64,000 bases of DNA. It comes from Pseudomonas sp. dw_612. GTDB taxonomy: Bacteria; Pseudomonadota; Gammaproteobacteria; Pseudomonadales; Pseudomonadaceae. The position numbers were made by a program, and so were the translations under genes. Under the pieces are notes generated by a model that saw only the letters and a list, made by a program, of their open reading frames with translations, was not told where the DNA came from and did not search any database. Positions 42,426 to 51,290 of the stretch are shown piece after piece. Within the stretch, counting starts at the first letter, position 1. Each line of letters starts with the position of its first letter. Location of the stretch: NCBI RefSeq assembly GCF_018449725.1, contig NZ_JAAVVC010000025.1, positions 1 to 64,000 on the forward strand, given 5' to 3'.

Positions 42426-43739
42426 TCAGCGCTTGGGCAATTCGATCACGACGTTCAACCCGCCCCACTCGCTTTCCTGCAACAACAACGTCCCGCCCCA
42501 GGTATCGACGATGTCGCGCACGATGCCCAAGCCCAGGCCATGCCCGTCGGTCTGTTCATCCAGCCGCGTGCCGCGACTGAACACCTGGGCACGCTGGTCT
42601 TCGGGAATCCCTGGGCCGTCGTCTTCCACGCTCAGTTCAAATTTGTCGGCCATTTCGACCACGCTCAAGCGAACCTCGGCGTCCGCCCATTTGCAGGCGT
42701 TGTCCAGCAGGTTGCCGAGCAGTTCCAGCAAATCCTCGCGGTCCCAGGGCAGCGCCAAACCGGCCGGTGCGCGGTAGCTCAGCTCAAGGTGTTCGCCGTG
42801 AATCATGTTCAATGTGGCCAGTAACCCCGGCAGCTCGGCATCGCAATCAAACAGCACACCCGGCAAGGCATCGCCGGACAACCGGGCGCGGTTGAGCTCG
42901 CGATTCAAGCGTTGCTGGACCTGTTCCAGCTGTTGCTGGATGACCTTGCGCAACTCCGGGTGGGGGTCGAGTTTTTCGCTGGAGGCCAGGCTGAGTAGCA
43001 CCGCCAGCGGGGTTTTCAAGGCATGGCCGAGGTTGCCCAACGCATTGCGCGAACGCTTGAGGCTGTCTTCGGTGTGGGCCAGCAAATGGTTGATCTGCGC
43101 CACCAGCGGCTCCAGCTCCACCGGCACCTGATCATCCAGTTGCGAGCGCTGGCCCTGTTGCAGTTGCGCGATTTGCTCCCGGGCCTTTTCCAGTGGACGC
43201 AAGGCGCGGCGTACGGTGATCCGTTGCAGCAGCAGAATCAGCAGCAGCCCTGCCAACCCGAGGCCGAGCCCGACTTGCTGCATGCGCTGGAAGCTCTCGC
43301 GCACCGGCGTGTAATCCTGGGCCACGCTGATGGAAATCTGCTGACCCAGTCGACGGTAATCCGAGCGCAGGATCAGCAGTTGCTGGCCTTCCGGCCCCAA
43401 TTGCAGATTGCTGTGCAGCCCGGCGTGATCCAGTTGCGGCAGTTCCTGATCCCACAACGAGCGGGAACGCCAGTGACTGTCGGCGAAATCGATGCGGAAA
43501 TAATGCCCGGAAAACGGTCGCTGATAGGCCGGTGACAGATGTCGCTCATCCAGTTGCAAACCCTGGGGGCCGCGCACCAGCGCCACCAGCAGGTTTTCAC
43601 TGTCGTTGCGCAGCCCGGCTTCGAGGTAGCGCTGCAAGCCCATTTCGAACAGCCACAAACTGGTTTGCGCCAGCACCAGGCCGACAATCACCATCACGCT
43701 GATCAGGCCCAGGCTCAAGCGGCGCTGGATCGACCTCAC
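42426..43739 (-). CDS. Sensor histidine kinase (BqsS/CarS-like)
   Basis: A 437-residue two-component sensor. It has membrane segments at about 8-30 and 153-172, with a periplasmic domain of about 120 residues between. HAMP follows, then the H-box NLGHALKTPLAVLL, N-box LLGNLLDNACKWAD and G-boxes DDGPGIP and GHGLGLGIV. In P. aeruginosa the equivalent pair PA2656-PA2657 (BqsSR, CarSR) responds to ferrous iron or calcium, and the neighbouring chemoreceptor and PepSY genes match that locus. An exact RExxE iron motif is not visible; the nearest is RESFQ near the second membrane segment. It starts with GTG, overlapping the regulator stop by 4 bases (GTGA). Confidence 0.88.
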   Translation of the reverse strand: MRSIQRRLSLGLISVMVIVGLVLAQTSLWLFEMGLQRYLEAGLRNDSENLLVALVRGPQGLQLDERHLSPAYQRPFSGHYFRIDFADSHWRSRSLWDQELPQLDHAGLHSNLQLGPEGQQLLILRSDYRRLGQQISISVAQDYTPVRESFQRMQQVGLGLGLAGLLLILLLQRITVRRALRPLEKAREQIAQLQQGQRSQLDDQVPVELEPLVAQINHLLAHTEDSLKRSRNALGNLGHALKTPLAVLLSLASSEKLDPHPELRKVIQQQLEQVQQRLNRELNRARLSGDALPGVLFDCDAELPGLLATLNMIHGEHLELSYRAPAGLALPWDREDLLELLGNLLDNACKWADAEVRLSVVEMADKFELSVEDDGPGIPEDQRAQVFSRGTRLDEQTDGHGLGLGIVRDIVDTWGGTLLLQESEWGGLNVVIELPKR

Positions 43740-44404
43740 TGGGCTTGCCCGCCGAACAGGTAACCCTGGCCGCGACGGGTTTCGATCACGCTGCGCCCGA
43801 GCTTGCGCCGCAGGTGGTTGACGTGAACTTCCAGCACATTGGAATCGCGCTCGGTTTCACCGTCGTAGAGGTGTTCGGCGAGGTGGCTTTTGGAGAGGAT
43901 CTGTTCCGGGTGCAGCATGAAGTAGCGCAGCAAACGGAATTCAGCAGCGGTGAGCTGGATGTCGGCGCCGTCGCGGGTCACGCACTGGCGACCTTCATCC
44001 AGGTGCAAGCCGTTGGCCTTGAGCGTCGGCTGGTTGGCCTGGCCGTGGGACCGGCGCAGCAACGCCTGGACTCGCAGGTGCAGTTCTTCGGGGTGAAACG
44101 GTTTGGTCAGGTAATCGTCGGCGCCGGCCTTGAGGCCTTCGATGCGCTCGGCCCAGGAACCGCGCGCGGTGAGGATCAGCACCGGCGTCGACAAACCGCC
44201 GGCGCGCCATTGGGTCAACACTTCAAGCCCCGGCAAACCCGGCAGACCGAGGTCGAGGATGATCAGGTCATAGGGCTCGCTGCTGCCCTGGTACACCGCG
44301 TCGCGCCCGTCGGCCAGCCAGTCCACGGCGTAGCCCTGGCGATTGAGGCCAGCCATCAATTCGTCGGCCAGGGGCACGTGATCTTCCACCAGCAGCAATC
44401 GCAT
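43736..44404 (-). CDS. OmpR-family response regulator (BqsR/CarR-like)
   Basis: A 222-residue response regulator. The receiver domain has the acidic pocket (VEDHVPLADE), phospho-acceptor Asp in LIILDLGLPG (about residue 51), Thr in LILTARG and Lys in YLTKPF. The C-terminal winged-helix DNA-binding domain has ETERDSNVLEVHVNHLRRKLG. It is coupled to the kinase gene by a GTGA overlap and follows the second PepSY gene by only 3 bases, so all four genes form one transcription unit starting near 45021. Confidence 0.92.
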   Translation of the reverse strand: MRLLLVEDHVPLADELMAGLNRQGYAVDWLADGRDAVYQGSSEPYDLIILDLGLPGLPGLEVLTQWRAGGLSTPVLILTARGSWAERIEGLKAGADDYLTKPFHPEELHLRVQALLRRSHGQANQPTLKANGLHLDEGRQCVTRDGADIQLTAAEFRLLRYFMLHPEQILSKSHLAEHLYDGETERDSNVLEVHVNHLRRKLGRSVIETRRGQGYLFGGQAQ

Positions 44405-44407
44405 CGG

Positions 44408-44713
44408 TCAATCTTCCTTGTCTTTCAATAAATGGCCAGTGGCGGCCTCGATGTCCAGCTCGCGGACCACGCCGTCGGTGGTCAGCAGCTCGACTTCATA
44501 AATGTAGACGTCGTGTTTTTCTTCAAGCTCGGCTTCCAGCAACTTGGACCCGGGATAGCGGTCCAGGGCCTGTTGCAGCAGTTGCTCGAGCGGCAGGATC
44601 ACGCCCTGCTGACGCAGGCGCAACGCCTCGTCCTGATCCAGGTCGCGGGCCATGACCACCGAGCAAAATGCCAGAAGCACCAGCGTCATGCGTGAAACGG
44701 AAAGCACCTTCAT
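44408..44713 (-). CDS. Periplasmic PepSY-domain protein 2
   Basis: A 101-residue exported protein (signal peptide about 1-22, ending VMA-R) with one PepSY-like unit. The acidic ARDLDQDEALRLRQQG start leads to VYIYEVELLTTDGVVRELDIEAATGHLL. Such proteins bind or inhibit periplasmic partners and often feed into the cognate kinase. It shares its plan with the upstream gene and is probably a duplicate. Its ATG overlaps that gene's stop (TAATG). Confidence 0.82.
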   Translation of the reverse strand: MKVLSVSRMTLVLLAFCSVVMARDLDQDEALRLRQQGVILPLEQLLQQALDRYPGSKLLEAELEEKHDVYIYEVELLTTDGVVRELDIEAATGHLLKDKED

Positions 44714-45021
44714 TACGTATCCTGATGATCCTTGAGAACCTGCCCGCTGACAGCGTCCAATTCCAGGTCCCACTCAATGCCCTGTGGGTCGCGCATTTCA
44801 ACCTGGTAGATGTACTTGCCGTACTCTTCCTCCAGCTCGGTTTCGGTGATTTCGGAACCGGGGTGTTTGGTGAGTGCGGTGGCGTTGAGCTTCTCGAAAG
44901 ACACAATGGTACCAGCGTCGCGCAGTCTCAGGGCTTCGTCAGGGCCCAGGTCACGGGCGTGGGCGAGGCTGGCGGTCATGGCGATGATGGCGGCGGTGAA
45001 CAGGGCAGTCAGGGTTTTCAT
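44713..45021 (-). CDS. Periplasmic PepSY-domain protein 1
   Basis: A 102-residue exported protein (signal peptide about 1-22, ending HARD) and first gene of the PepSY-PepSY-regulator-kinase operon. The PepSY signature is YIYQVEMRDPQGIEWDLELDAVSGQVL. It is about half identical to the next gene. GGAG lies 7 bases before the ATG at 45021. In P. aeruginosa two such genes (PA2658, PA2659) lie next to the BqsSR/CarSR pair, which supports a role as periplasmic modulators or targets of this system. Confidence 0.82.
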   Translation of the reverse strand: MKTLTALFTAAIIAMTASLAHARDLGPDEALRLRDAGTIVSFEKLNATALTKHPGSEITETELEEEYGKYIYQVEMRDPQGIEWDLELDAVSGQVLKDHQDT

Positions 45022-45134
45022 GGAGTGTCTCCGTATTTTTTTATGTGTTGCGTACGGGGTGCACCTTAACGGGGCGAACTTAACTGAAACTGAATTGCCA
45101 TCATTGGTCATGACAACACCGACTGACACCAAAC

Positions 45135-45234
45135 CCTGTAGGAGCTGCCGAAGGCTGCGATCTTTTGATCTTCGGCGGCTTCATGGCCGTCAAAGATCAA
45201 GATCAAAAGATCGCAGCCTTCGGCAGCTCCTACA
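45135..45234. repeat. Inverted repeat pair, family B
   Basis: Long arms with complementary extensions (GATCTTTGATC-type centre). It lies in the 267-base divergent gap between the PepSY operon and the patatin gene, close to both promoters. Confidence 0.85.
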
Positions 45235-45253
45235 ATGATCGGCTGCGGGGCGT

Positions 45254-45259
45254 CTATAA
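45254..45259 (+). promoter_or_regulatory. Perfect -10 hexamer TATAAT before the patatin gene
   Basis: TATAAT lies 30 bases before the ATG at 45289 and directly after a family B element. No good -35 is seen at 17 bases; that position falls at the repeat's edge. Confidence 0.4.
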
Positions 45260-45288
45260 TCCCTCGCTTGCCCGACATCGAGACCGGT

Positions 45289-46368
45289 ATGACCGCTATC
45301 CACATCAAGTTCCCTGCCCTGACCCTCAAGGCCGGCCCCCGGGCCTTTGCGCGCATTCGTGAAAACGGGCTGAGCGCCGCCGACGTCGGCACGCTGCCAG
45401 GCGCGGCCGGTGGACCCAAGGCGTTGGGGATTCAAGGTCTGGACCTGGCGCTGTTCGGCGAATGGCTGCCGGCGGCGCCTCGCGAGCGTTCGTTGATCGG
45501 GGCTTCGGTGGGTTCCTGGCGCTTCGCAAGTGCGTGCCTGCCGGACGCCGCCGAAGGCATTCGGCGCCTCGGTCATCTGTACACCGAGCAGAATTTCGAC
45601 AAGGGCGTAACCATGGCGCAGATCAGCCAGAGCTCCCGGCGCATGCTCGATGAGCTGCTGGACGGACGCGACGCCACGATTCTGGACAACGCCCATTACC
45701 GACTCAACATCATGGTGGTCAAGAGTCACGGCCTGCTCGCCCATGACCATCGCGGTCGCCTGGGGCTGGGGCTGTCATCGGTGATCGCCGACAACCTGCG
45801 GGGTCGCGCGCGGCTGTCACGGCATTTCGAACGATTGATCATCCACGACCCGCGCCTCGCACCGCCGGTTAACGCACTGAATGATTTCCCGTCACGCTTC
45901 GTCGCCCTGAATGCCGGCAATCTGCGCCAGGCGTTGCTGGCGTCGGGCTCGATCCCGATGGTCATGGAAGGCGTGCGTGACTTGCCGGGGGCTGGCACCG
46001 GAACGTTCCGCGACGGCGGTCTGCTGGACTATCACCTGGACCTGCCCTACAGCGGCCAAGACATCGTGCTCTACCCGCACTTCACCGACCGGATCATTCC
46101 CGGCTGGTTTGACAAGTCCTTGCCGTGGCGCCGCGCCTGTCCGACGCGTTTGCAGGATGTCCTGCTGCTGGCGCCGTCGAAGGATTACCTGTCGCGCCTG
46201 CCCTACGGCAAGTTGCCGGACCGGAACGACTTCAAGCGCTTCATGGGCGATGCGCCGAGCCGGCAGAAATACTGGCGTGCGGCGATGGAAGAAAGCCGCC
46301 GCATGGGCGACGAGTTCCTCGAACTGGCCGCCAGTGGTCGCCTCGGCGAGCGCTTGCTGACCCTTTAG
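45289..46368 (+). CDS. Patatin-like phospholipase
   Basis: A 359-residue patatin-domain protein with the Ser-Asp dyad. The glycine-rich oxyanion loop PGAAGGPKAL is near 38-46, the nucleophile is Ser73 in GASVG, and the Asp is in FRDGG near 242. There is no signal peptide, so it is cytosolic or delivered otherwise. Family members cleave acyl groups from lipids. The oxyanion element reads GAAGGPK in place of the common GGGxRG form, which marks a distinct subgroup. The ribosome site is weak. Confidence 0.82.
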   Translation: MTAIHIKFPALTLKAGPRAFARIRENGLSAADVGTLPGAAGGPKALGIQGLDLALFGEWLPAAPRERSLIGASVGSWRFASACLPDAAEGIRRLGHLYTEQNFDKGVTMAQISQSSRRMLDELLDGRDATILDNAHYRLNIMVVKSHGLLAHDHRGRLGLGLSSVIADNLRGRARLSRHFERLIIHDPRLAPPVNALNDFPSRFVALNAGNLRQALLASGSIPMVMEGVRDLPGAGTGTFRDGGLLDYHLDLPYSGQDIVLYPHFTDRIIPGWFDKSLPWRRACPTRLQDVLLLAPSKDYLSRLPYGKLPDRNDFKRFMGDAPSRQKYWRAAMEESRRMGDEFLELAASGRLGERLLTL

Positions 46369-46453
46369 TCAGTGTTTTGCCCGGCGCTCTGGTAAACTCG
46401 CCGCCTGCCCACATCGCCGCGGCGATCGCCACCTGACAGAGCTGAAAATCACT

Positions 46454-46810
46454 GTGGAAATCTTCAAAGAGTTTACATTCGAATCCGCCCACCGCCTGCC
46501 CCACGTACCGGACGGCCACAAGTGCGGTCGCCTGCACGGTCACTCGTTCAAAGTGGCGATCCATCTGAGCGGCGACCTTGATCCGCATACTGGCTGGATT
46601 CGCGATTTCTCGGAAATCAAGGCGATCTTCAAGCCGCTGTATGAGCGTCTGGACCACAACTATCTGAACGACATTCCTGGCCTTGAAAACCCGACCAGTG
46701 AAGTGTTGGCCAAGTGGATCTGGACTGAGCTGAAGCCACTGCTGCCGGAACTCAGCGCAATTCGTATCCACGAGACGTGCACCAGCGGCTGCATCTATCG
46801 CGGCGAATAA
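46454..46810 (+). CDS. queD: 6-carboxy-5,6,7,8-tetrahydropterin synthase
   Basis: A 118-residue QueD that converts 7,8-dihydroneopterin triphosphate to 6-carboxytetrahydropterin, the second step toward queuosine in tRNA. Zinc ligands are the His in ESAHRLPH and the pair in RLHGHSF; the catalytic Cys is in GHKCGRLHG. LDHNYLND and ETCTSG are also typical. It begins with GTG at 46454. P. aeruginosa carries its homologue (PA2666) a few genes from PA2656-57, matching the order here. A terminator follows at 46828. Confidence 0.93.
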   Translation: MEIFKEFTFESAHRLPHVPDGHKCGRLHGHSFKVAIHLSGDLDPHTGWIRDFSEIKAIFKPLYERLDHNYLNDIPGLENPTSEVLAKWIWTELKPLLPELSAIRIHETCTSGCIYRGE

Positions 46811-46827
46811 AAACACCCGATTCAGAA

Positions 46828-46853
46828 GAACCACCGGCGACGGTGGTTTTTTT
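46828..46853 (+). terminator. Rho-independent terminator of queD
   Basis: The hairpin AACCACCG GCGA CGGTGGTT is followed by seven T. It starts 18 bases after the stop codon. Confidence 0.93.
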
Positions 46854-46921
46854 ATGCCTGTCGTTTCGCCCCCGCGCCGAGTACAGTCAGGCCCCATCCT
46901 TGGCCCAAAGGAGCCCGTCTC

Positions 46922-47374
46922 ATGTCACCGCTTATTCGTCCCGCTACGTTTGAGGATATCGCGCAGATCGAGGCCATCGTCGAGGCGGCTTACTCGCCTT
47001 ACATCGAACGTATCGGCCGTAAACCGGCGCCGATGCTGGATGACTACGCCAGCCAGGTGCTGGCCAGGCGCGTGCATGTGCTCGCGCACGAACAGGCACT
47101 CTTCGGCTTTGTGGTGTTGATCGACACCGAAGAGTATTTGCTGCTGGACAACATCGCGGTCAGCCCGGCGGTCAAGGGGCAAGGCCTTGGCCGGCAGTTA
47201 CTGGAATTCGCCGAACGCCACGCGCGGGAAGCGGGTTACCCGACGATCCGGCTCTACACCAACGAAGCCATGAGCGAAAACATCGCGCTGTACACCCGCC
47301 GCGGGTATGTCGAAACCCATCGGGTAGAAGAGAACGGCTTGCGTCGGGTGCATATGAGTAAAGTGCTGGGCTGA
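46922..47374 (+). CDS. GNAT-family N-acetyltransferase
   Basis: A 150-residue acetyl-CoA-dependent transferase. The acetyl-CoA motif A is LLLDNIAVSPAVKGQGLGRQLLEFAE (broken here as LDNIAVSPA and GQGLGRQLL, about 77-102), followed by NIALYTRRGYVETHR. The acceptor substrate is unknown. The ATG at 46922 follows AAAGGAGCC. It is monocistronic between the queD terminator and a repeat. Confidence 0.9.
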   Translation: MSPLIRPATFEDIAQIEAIVEAAYSPYIERIGRKPAPMLDDYASQVLARRVHVLAHEQALFGFVVLIDTEEYLLLDNIAVSPAVKGQGLGRQLLEFAERHAREAGYPTIRLYTNEAMSENIALYTRRGYVETHRVEENGLRRVHMSKVLG

Positions 47375-47388
47375 AACCTGCTCAACAC

Positions 47389-47480
47389 CTGTGGGAGCGA
47401 ACCTGCTCGCGCAAGCGGTCTGTCAGTCACATTGATGCTGCATGTGCCAAAGCCTTCGCGAGCAGGCTCGCTCCCACAAG
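47389..47480. repeat. REPIN-like pair, family A (GCGAACCTGCTCGCGCAAGC variant)
   Basis: Inverted arms with several compensating differences from the consensus, which suggests selection for the hairpin. Confidence 0.8.
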
Positions 47481-47561
47481 GGGAAATGCGTTTCGTCAGT
47501 TGCTGTATCAGCCACCTTTTGCTTATGCTTTTTGGCTCCCCCACGCCAAGAGGACACCCCC

Positions 47562-48386
47562 ATGACTGACTGGCCTCTGCCTCAAACCTATCGCTTCAAC
47601 GGGCACTCGGTTCGCTACGCCGTACGTGGCGACGGCCCGCCGTTGGTGTTTGTGCATGGCACGCCCTTTTCTTCCTACGTGTGGCACCGGATTGCGCCGC
47701 ACTTCATCGCCACGCATCGGGTGCATTACTTTGATCTGCTGGGGTATGGGCAATCCGAGAAAATCCCGGGCGATGTGTCCCTCGGTGTGCAAAACGAGCT
47801 GCTGACCCAGTTGCTGGACCACTGGGGCCTGGAGCAACCCGACGTGGTGGCCCACGATTTCGGCGGCGCCACCGCCCTGCGCACGCATCTGCTGAACGGC
47901 AAAAACTACCGCAGCCTGACCCTGATCGACCCGGTGGCGCTGACGCCCTGGGGCTCGCCATTCGTGCAGCATGTGCGCCAGCATGAAACGGCGTTCAGCG
48001 GCTTGCCCGACTACATCCAGCGCGCCATCGTGCCGACCTATATTCGCGGGGCGATCAAGCGCGAGATTCCCGACCATGAACTGGCGCCCTACGTACAACC
48101 GTGGCTGGGGGAGCCGGGGCAAGCGGCGTTCTATCGGCAGATCGCGCAGATGGACGAGCGCTACACCCAAGAGGCCGAAAAGCTGTACCCGACGATCCGT
48201 TGCCCGGTGCAGATTTTGTGGGGTGAGGATGATCAGTGGATTCCCATCGAGCGCGGTCGCGCCTTGCATGCAATGATTCCTGGCTCCCGTTTCCATGCCA
48301 TCCCCAATGCCGGGCATTTGGTACAGGAAGATGCGCCGGAAGCGATCGTCGCTGCACTGCTGCGGTTTCTACCGCAATCTCCCTGA
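47562..48386 (+). CDS. Alpha/beta hydrolase with Asp nucleophile (haloalkane dehalogenase-like)
   Basis: A 274-residue alpha/beta-fold hydrolase. The nucleophile elbow reads VVAHDFGGAT, so the nucleophile is Asp99, not Ser. HGTPFSSYVWH (about 32-42) resembles the HGNPTSSYLWR loop of haloalkane dehalogenases. The acid is in WGEDDQWIP and the base His in PNAGHLVQED. An Asp nucleophile is found in dehalogenases, epoxide hydrolases and fluoroacetate dehalogenase; the loop favours the first, but halide-binding residues cannot be confirmed by eye. The start at 47562 follows AGAGGACAC. The in-frame region upstream is repeat DNA. Confidence 0.78.
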   Translation: MTDWPLPQTYRFNGHSVRYAVRGDGPPLVFVHGTPFSSYVWHRIAPHFIATHRVHYFDLLGYGQSEKIPGDVSLGVQNELLTQLLDHWGLEQPDVVAHDFGGATALRTHLLNGKNYRSLTLIDPVALTPWGSPFVQHVRQHETAFSGLPDYIQRAIVPTYIRGAIKREIPDHELAPYVQPWLGEPGQAAFYRQIAQMDERYTQEAEKLYPTIRCPVQILWGEDDQWIPIERGRALHAMIPGSRFHAIPNAGHLVQEDAPEAIVAALLRFLPQSP

Positions 48387-48399
48387 AGAAACCCAATCT

Positions 48400-48492
48400 C
48401 CTGTGGGAGCGGGCTTGCTCGCGAAGGCGTCGTGTCAGTCGACATCATCATCGGCTGACACGGCCTCTTCGCGAGCAAGCCCGCTCCCACAT
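48400..48492. repeat. REPIN-like pair, family A
   Basis: Between the hydrolase and codB, which share a strand; a separate codB promoter would lie in the 130 bases after it. Confidence 0.84.
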
Positions 48493-48626
48493 GGGTCTTG
48501 CGTTCCGCCAGTTGCACCGCTTTCGCGCCCCAATCCCCCGCCTCGTCTATAAATAACCCCACCACCCCACGCTTGGCACGACCACTGCAACCCTCCCCGC
48601 GTCTCTCATCCAGCAAGGAACGCCCC

Positions 48627-49898
48627 ATGACGCAGAACGATCCGGGTAACGATTACCCTCTCAGCGAAGTCCCGATGCATGCCCGCAAAGGCCTGGCCTC
48701 CACGGCCATGGTGCTGCTGGGTTTCACCTTCTTTACCGCGACCATGTTTGCCGGCGGCAAGCTCGGGGTGGCGTTCAGTTTTGGCGAGATGATGGCGGTG
48801 ATTATCGTCGGCAATCTGCTGCTGGGGATCTACGCCGCAGGGCTCGGTTATATCGCCTTCAAGAGCGGCCTCAATTCGGTGTTGATGGGCCGGTTCTGTT
48901 TCGGTGAAGTGGGCAGCAAGCTCAGTGACTTGATCCTCGGCTTCACTCAGATCGGCTGGTACGCCTGGGGCACGGCCACGGCCGCCGTGGTGCTGGGCAA
49001 GTATTTCGAATTGGAGCAAGCCACGGTGCTCGGGCTGATGGTGCTGTTCGGCCTGGTGTTTTGCGCCACGGCGTATGTCGGTTATCGCGGGCTGGAGATT
49101 TTGTCGTACGTCGCGGTGCCGGCAATGATGTTGCTGCTGACGCTGTCGATGTGGGTGGCCACGGTCAAGGTCGGCGGGCTCGACGGTTTGCTCGCCGTGG
49201 TGCCGACCGGCACGCTGGATTGGTCGACGGCGATTACCCTGGTGTTCGGCACCTTCGTCAGCGGCGCCACCCAAGCGACCAACTGGACGCGGTTCTCGCG
49301 TTCGGCGCGGGTCGCGGTACTGGCGAGCCTGATCGGTTTCTTCATCGGCAATGGCCTGATGGTGTTGATCGGCGCCTACGGGGCCATCGTCTATCAGCAG
49401 CCGGACGTGGTCGAAGTGCTGTTGCTGCAGGGCTTTGCCATGGCGGCGATGGCGATGTTGCTGCTCAATATCTGGAGCACCCAGGACAACACCATCTACA
49501 ACTTCGCCGTGGCCGGTTGTAACCTGCTGCGCACCGGCCGACGCAAAACCGTGACCCTGGCCGGCGCCGTGATCGGCACCTTGCTGGCCCTGCTGGGCAT
49601 GTACGACATGCTCGTGCCCTACCTGATTTTGCTCGGCACGGTGATTCCGCCGATCGGCGGGGTGATCATGGCGGACTTTTTCTTCCGTTATCGCGGTCAA
49701 TATCCACGATTGGCCGATGCGCGGCTGCCGGCGTTCAACTGGCCCGGGCTGAGTGCTTATGCGGTCGGCACGGTCGCCGCGTTCGGCTCACCGTGGGTTG
49801 CACCGCTGGTAGGTATCGCCGCTGCCGCGCTAACGTATGTGATATTGACCGGCGTGCTGGGTGTCCGCACTGCCGATGCACCACTACAAGATCTCTAA
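48627..49898 (+). CDS. codB: Cytosine permease
   Basis: A 423-residue inner-membrane transporter of the NCS1 family with about twelve membrane segments. Family stretches include GFTFFTATMFAGGKLG near 32, GFTQIGWYAWGTATAAV near 108 and NIWSTQDNTIYNFAVAG near 285. It imports cytosine with a cation. AAGGA lies 6 bases before the ATG. codA follows after 13 bases, so this is a classical codBA operon, which makes the assignment firm. Confidence 0.92.
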   Translation: MTQNDPGNDYPLSEVPMHARKGLASTAMVLLGFTFFTATMFAGGKLGVAFSFGEMMAVIIVGNLLLGIYAAGLGYIAFKSGLNSVLMGRFCFGEVGSKLSDLILGFTQIGWYAWGTATAAVVLGKYFELEQATVLGLMVLFGLVFCATAYVGYRGLEILSYVAVPAMMLLLTLSMWVATVKVGGLDGLLAVVPTGTLDWSTAITLVFGTFVSGATQATNWTRFSRSARVAVLASLIGFFIGNGLMVLIGAYGAIVYQQPDVVEVLLLQGFAMAAMAMLLLNIWSTQDNTIYNFAVAGCNLLRTGRRKTVTLAGAVIGTLLALLGMYDMLVPYLILLGTVIPPIGGVIMADFFFRYRGQYPRLADARLPAFNWPGLSAYAVGTVAAFGSPWVAPLVGIAAAALTYVILTGVLGVRTADAPLQDL

Positions 49899-49911
49899 AA
49901 GGATTCGCCTG

Positions 49912-51159
49912 ATGCACATCATCAACGCCCGCCTGCGCAACCAAGAAGGCCTGCATGAGTTGCACCTGGAAAACGGCCTGATCGGCAACATTGCCCGGCA
50001 GACCGAAGCCCCGACCCTGGGCCCCAATGATCTGGACGCCGGCGGCAACCTGGTAGTGCCGCCCTTCGTCGAGCCGCACATTCACCTCGACGCCACCCTC
50101 ACCGCCGGCGAACCGCGCTGGAACATGAGCGGCACGCTGTTCGAAGGCATCGAATGCTGGGGCGAGCGCAAGGCCACCATCACACTGGAAGACACCAAGA
50201 CCCGCGCCAAGAAAACCATCCAGACCCTGGCCGCCCACGGCATCCAGCATGTGCGCACCCACGTCGATGTCACCGACCCGACCTTGACCGCGCTCAAAGC
50301 CATGCTCGAAGTGCGCGAGGAAAGCCGTCACCTGATCGACCTGCAAATCGTCGCATTCCCTCAGGAAGGCATCGAGTCGTACCGTAACGGCCGGGAATTG
50401 ATGGAAGAAGCCATTCGCATGGGCGCCGATGTGATCGGCGGCATCCCGCATTTCGAGTACACCCGGGACCAGGGCGTGAGTTCGGTGAAGTTCCTGATGG
50501 ACCTGGCCGAACGTACCGGTTGCCTGGTGGACGTGCACTGCGATGAAACCGACGACCCGCATTCGCGCTTCCTCGAAGTGCTGGCCGAAGAAGCCCGCAG
50601 CCGCGACATGGGTTCGCGCGTCACCGCCAGTCACACCACAGCGATGGGCTCCTACGACAACGCTTATTGCGCCAAGCTGTTCCGCTTGCTCGGGCATTCC
50701 GGGATCAGTTTTGTCTCGTGCCCGACCGAAAGCATTCACCTGCAAGGACGCTTCGACAACTTCCCGAAACGCCGTGGCGTGACCCGGGTCAATGAGCTGC
50801 TGGAAGCCGGGATGAACGTGTGTTTCGGCCAGGATTCGATCGTTGATCCGTGGTATCCGCTGGGCAACGGCAACATCCTGCGGGTGCTCGAAGCGGGCCT
50901 GCATATTTGCCACATGCTCGGTTATCGCAACCTGCAAAGTGCGCTGGATCTGGTGACGGATAACAGCGCCAAAGCCATGGCCCTGGGGGATCGTTATGGA
51001 CTGGAGCGCGGTCGGCCGGCGAATTTGCTGATACTGTCGGCGGACAGTGATTACGAAGTGATTCGTAGCCAGGGCTTGCCGCTGTATTCGATTCGCGGGG
51101 GTGAAGTGTTGATGAAGCGGCAGATGCCGGTGGTGGAGTTCAGAGGTGATTTGAGCTGA
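49912..51159 (+). CDS. codA: Cytosine deaminase
   Basis: A 415-residue amidohydrolase converting cytosine to uracil plus ammonia for pyrimidine salvage. Metal ligands are visible: EPHIHLDAT, DVHCDETDD, ASHTTAMGS and the Asp in GQDSIVDPWYPLG, all as in E. coli CodA. The length is close to the usual 427. The start at 49912 has AAGGA 8 bases upstream and lies 13 bases after codB. Confidence 0.95.
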   Translation: MHIINARLRNQEGLHELHLENGLIGNIARQTEAPTLGPNDLDAGGNLVVPPFVEPHIHLDATLTAGEPRWNMSGTLFEGIECWGERKATITLEDTKTRAKKTIQTLAAHGIQHVRTHVDVTDPTLTALKAMLEVREESRHLIDLQIVAFPQEGIESYRNGRELMEEAIRMGADVIGGIPHFEYTRDQGVSSVKFLMDLAERTGCLVDVHCDETDDPHSRFLEVLAEEARSRDMGSRVTASHTTAMGSYDNAYCAKLFRLLGHSGISFVSCPTESIHLQGRFDNFPKRRGVTRVNELLEAGMNVCFGQDSIVDPWYPLGNGNILRVLEAGLHICHMLGYRNLQSALDLVTDNSAKAMALGDRYGLERGRPANLLILSADSDYEVIRSQGLPLYSIRGGEVLMKRQMPVVEFRGDLS

Positions 51160-51179
51160 GGTTTTGGCTGCTTGATCTG

Positions 51180-51283
51180 ACGCCATCGCGAGCAAGCTCG
51201 CTCCCACAATTGAGCTTCAGTGGACACAGATTCTGTGTTCGACACAGATCCAATGTGGGAGCGAGCTTGCTCGCGATGGCGGT
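51180..51283. repeat. Family A arms, tail-to-tail, GCGAGCTTGCTCGCGAT subtype
   Basis: Outward-facing arms whose loop contains another inverted stretch (GACACAGATTCTGTGTTC type), so a larger cruciform is possible. Between the convergent codA and DapF-like genes. Confidence 0.82.
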
Positions 51284-51290
51284 CTAACAA

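Noticed and set aside
44..51283. Recurrent inverted repeats considered as a dispersed CRISPR array.
   Set aside because: The units are palindromic pairs scattered between genes, not regularly spaced direct repeats with spacers, and no cas gene is present.
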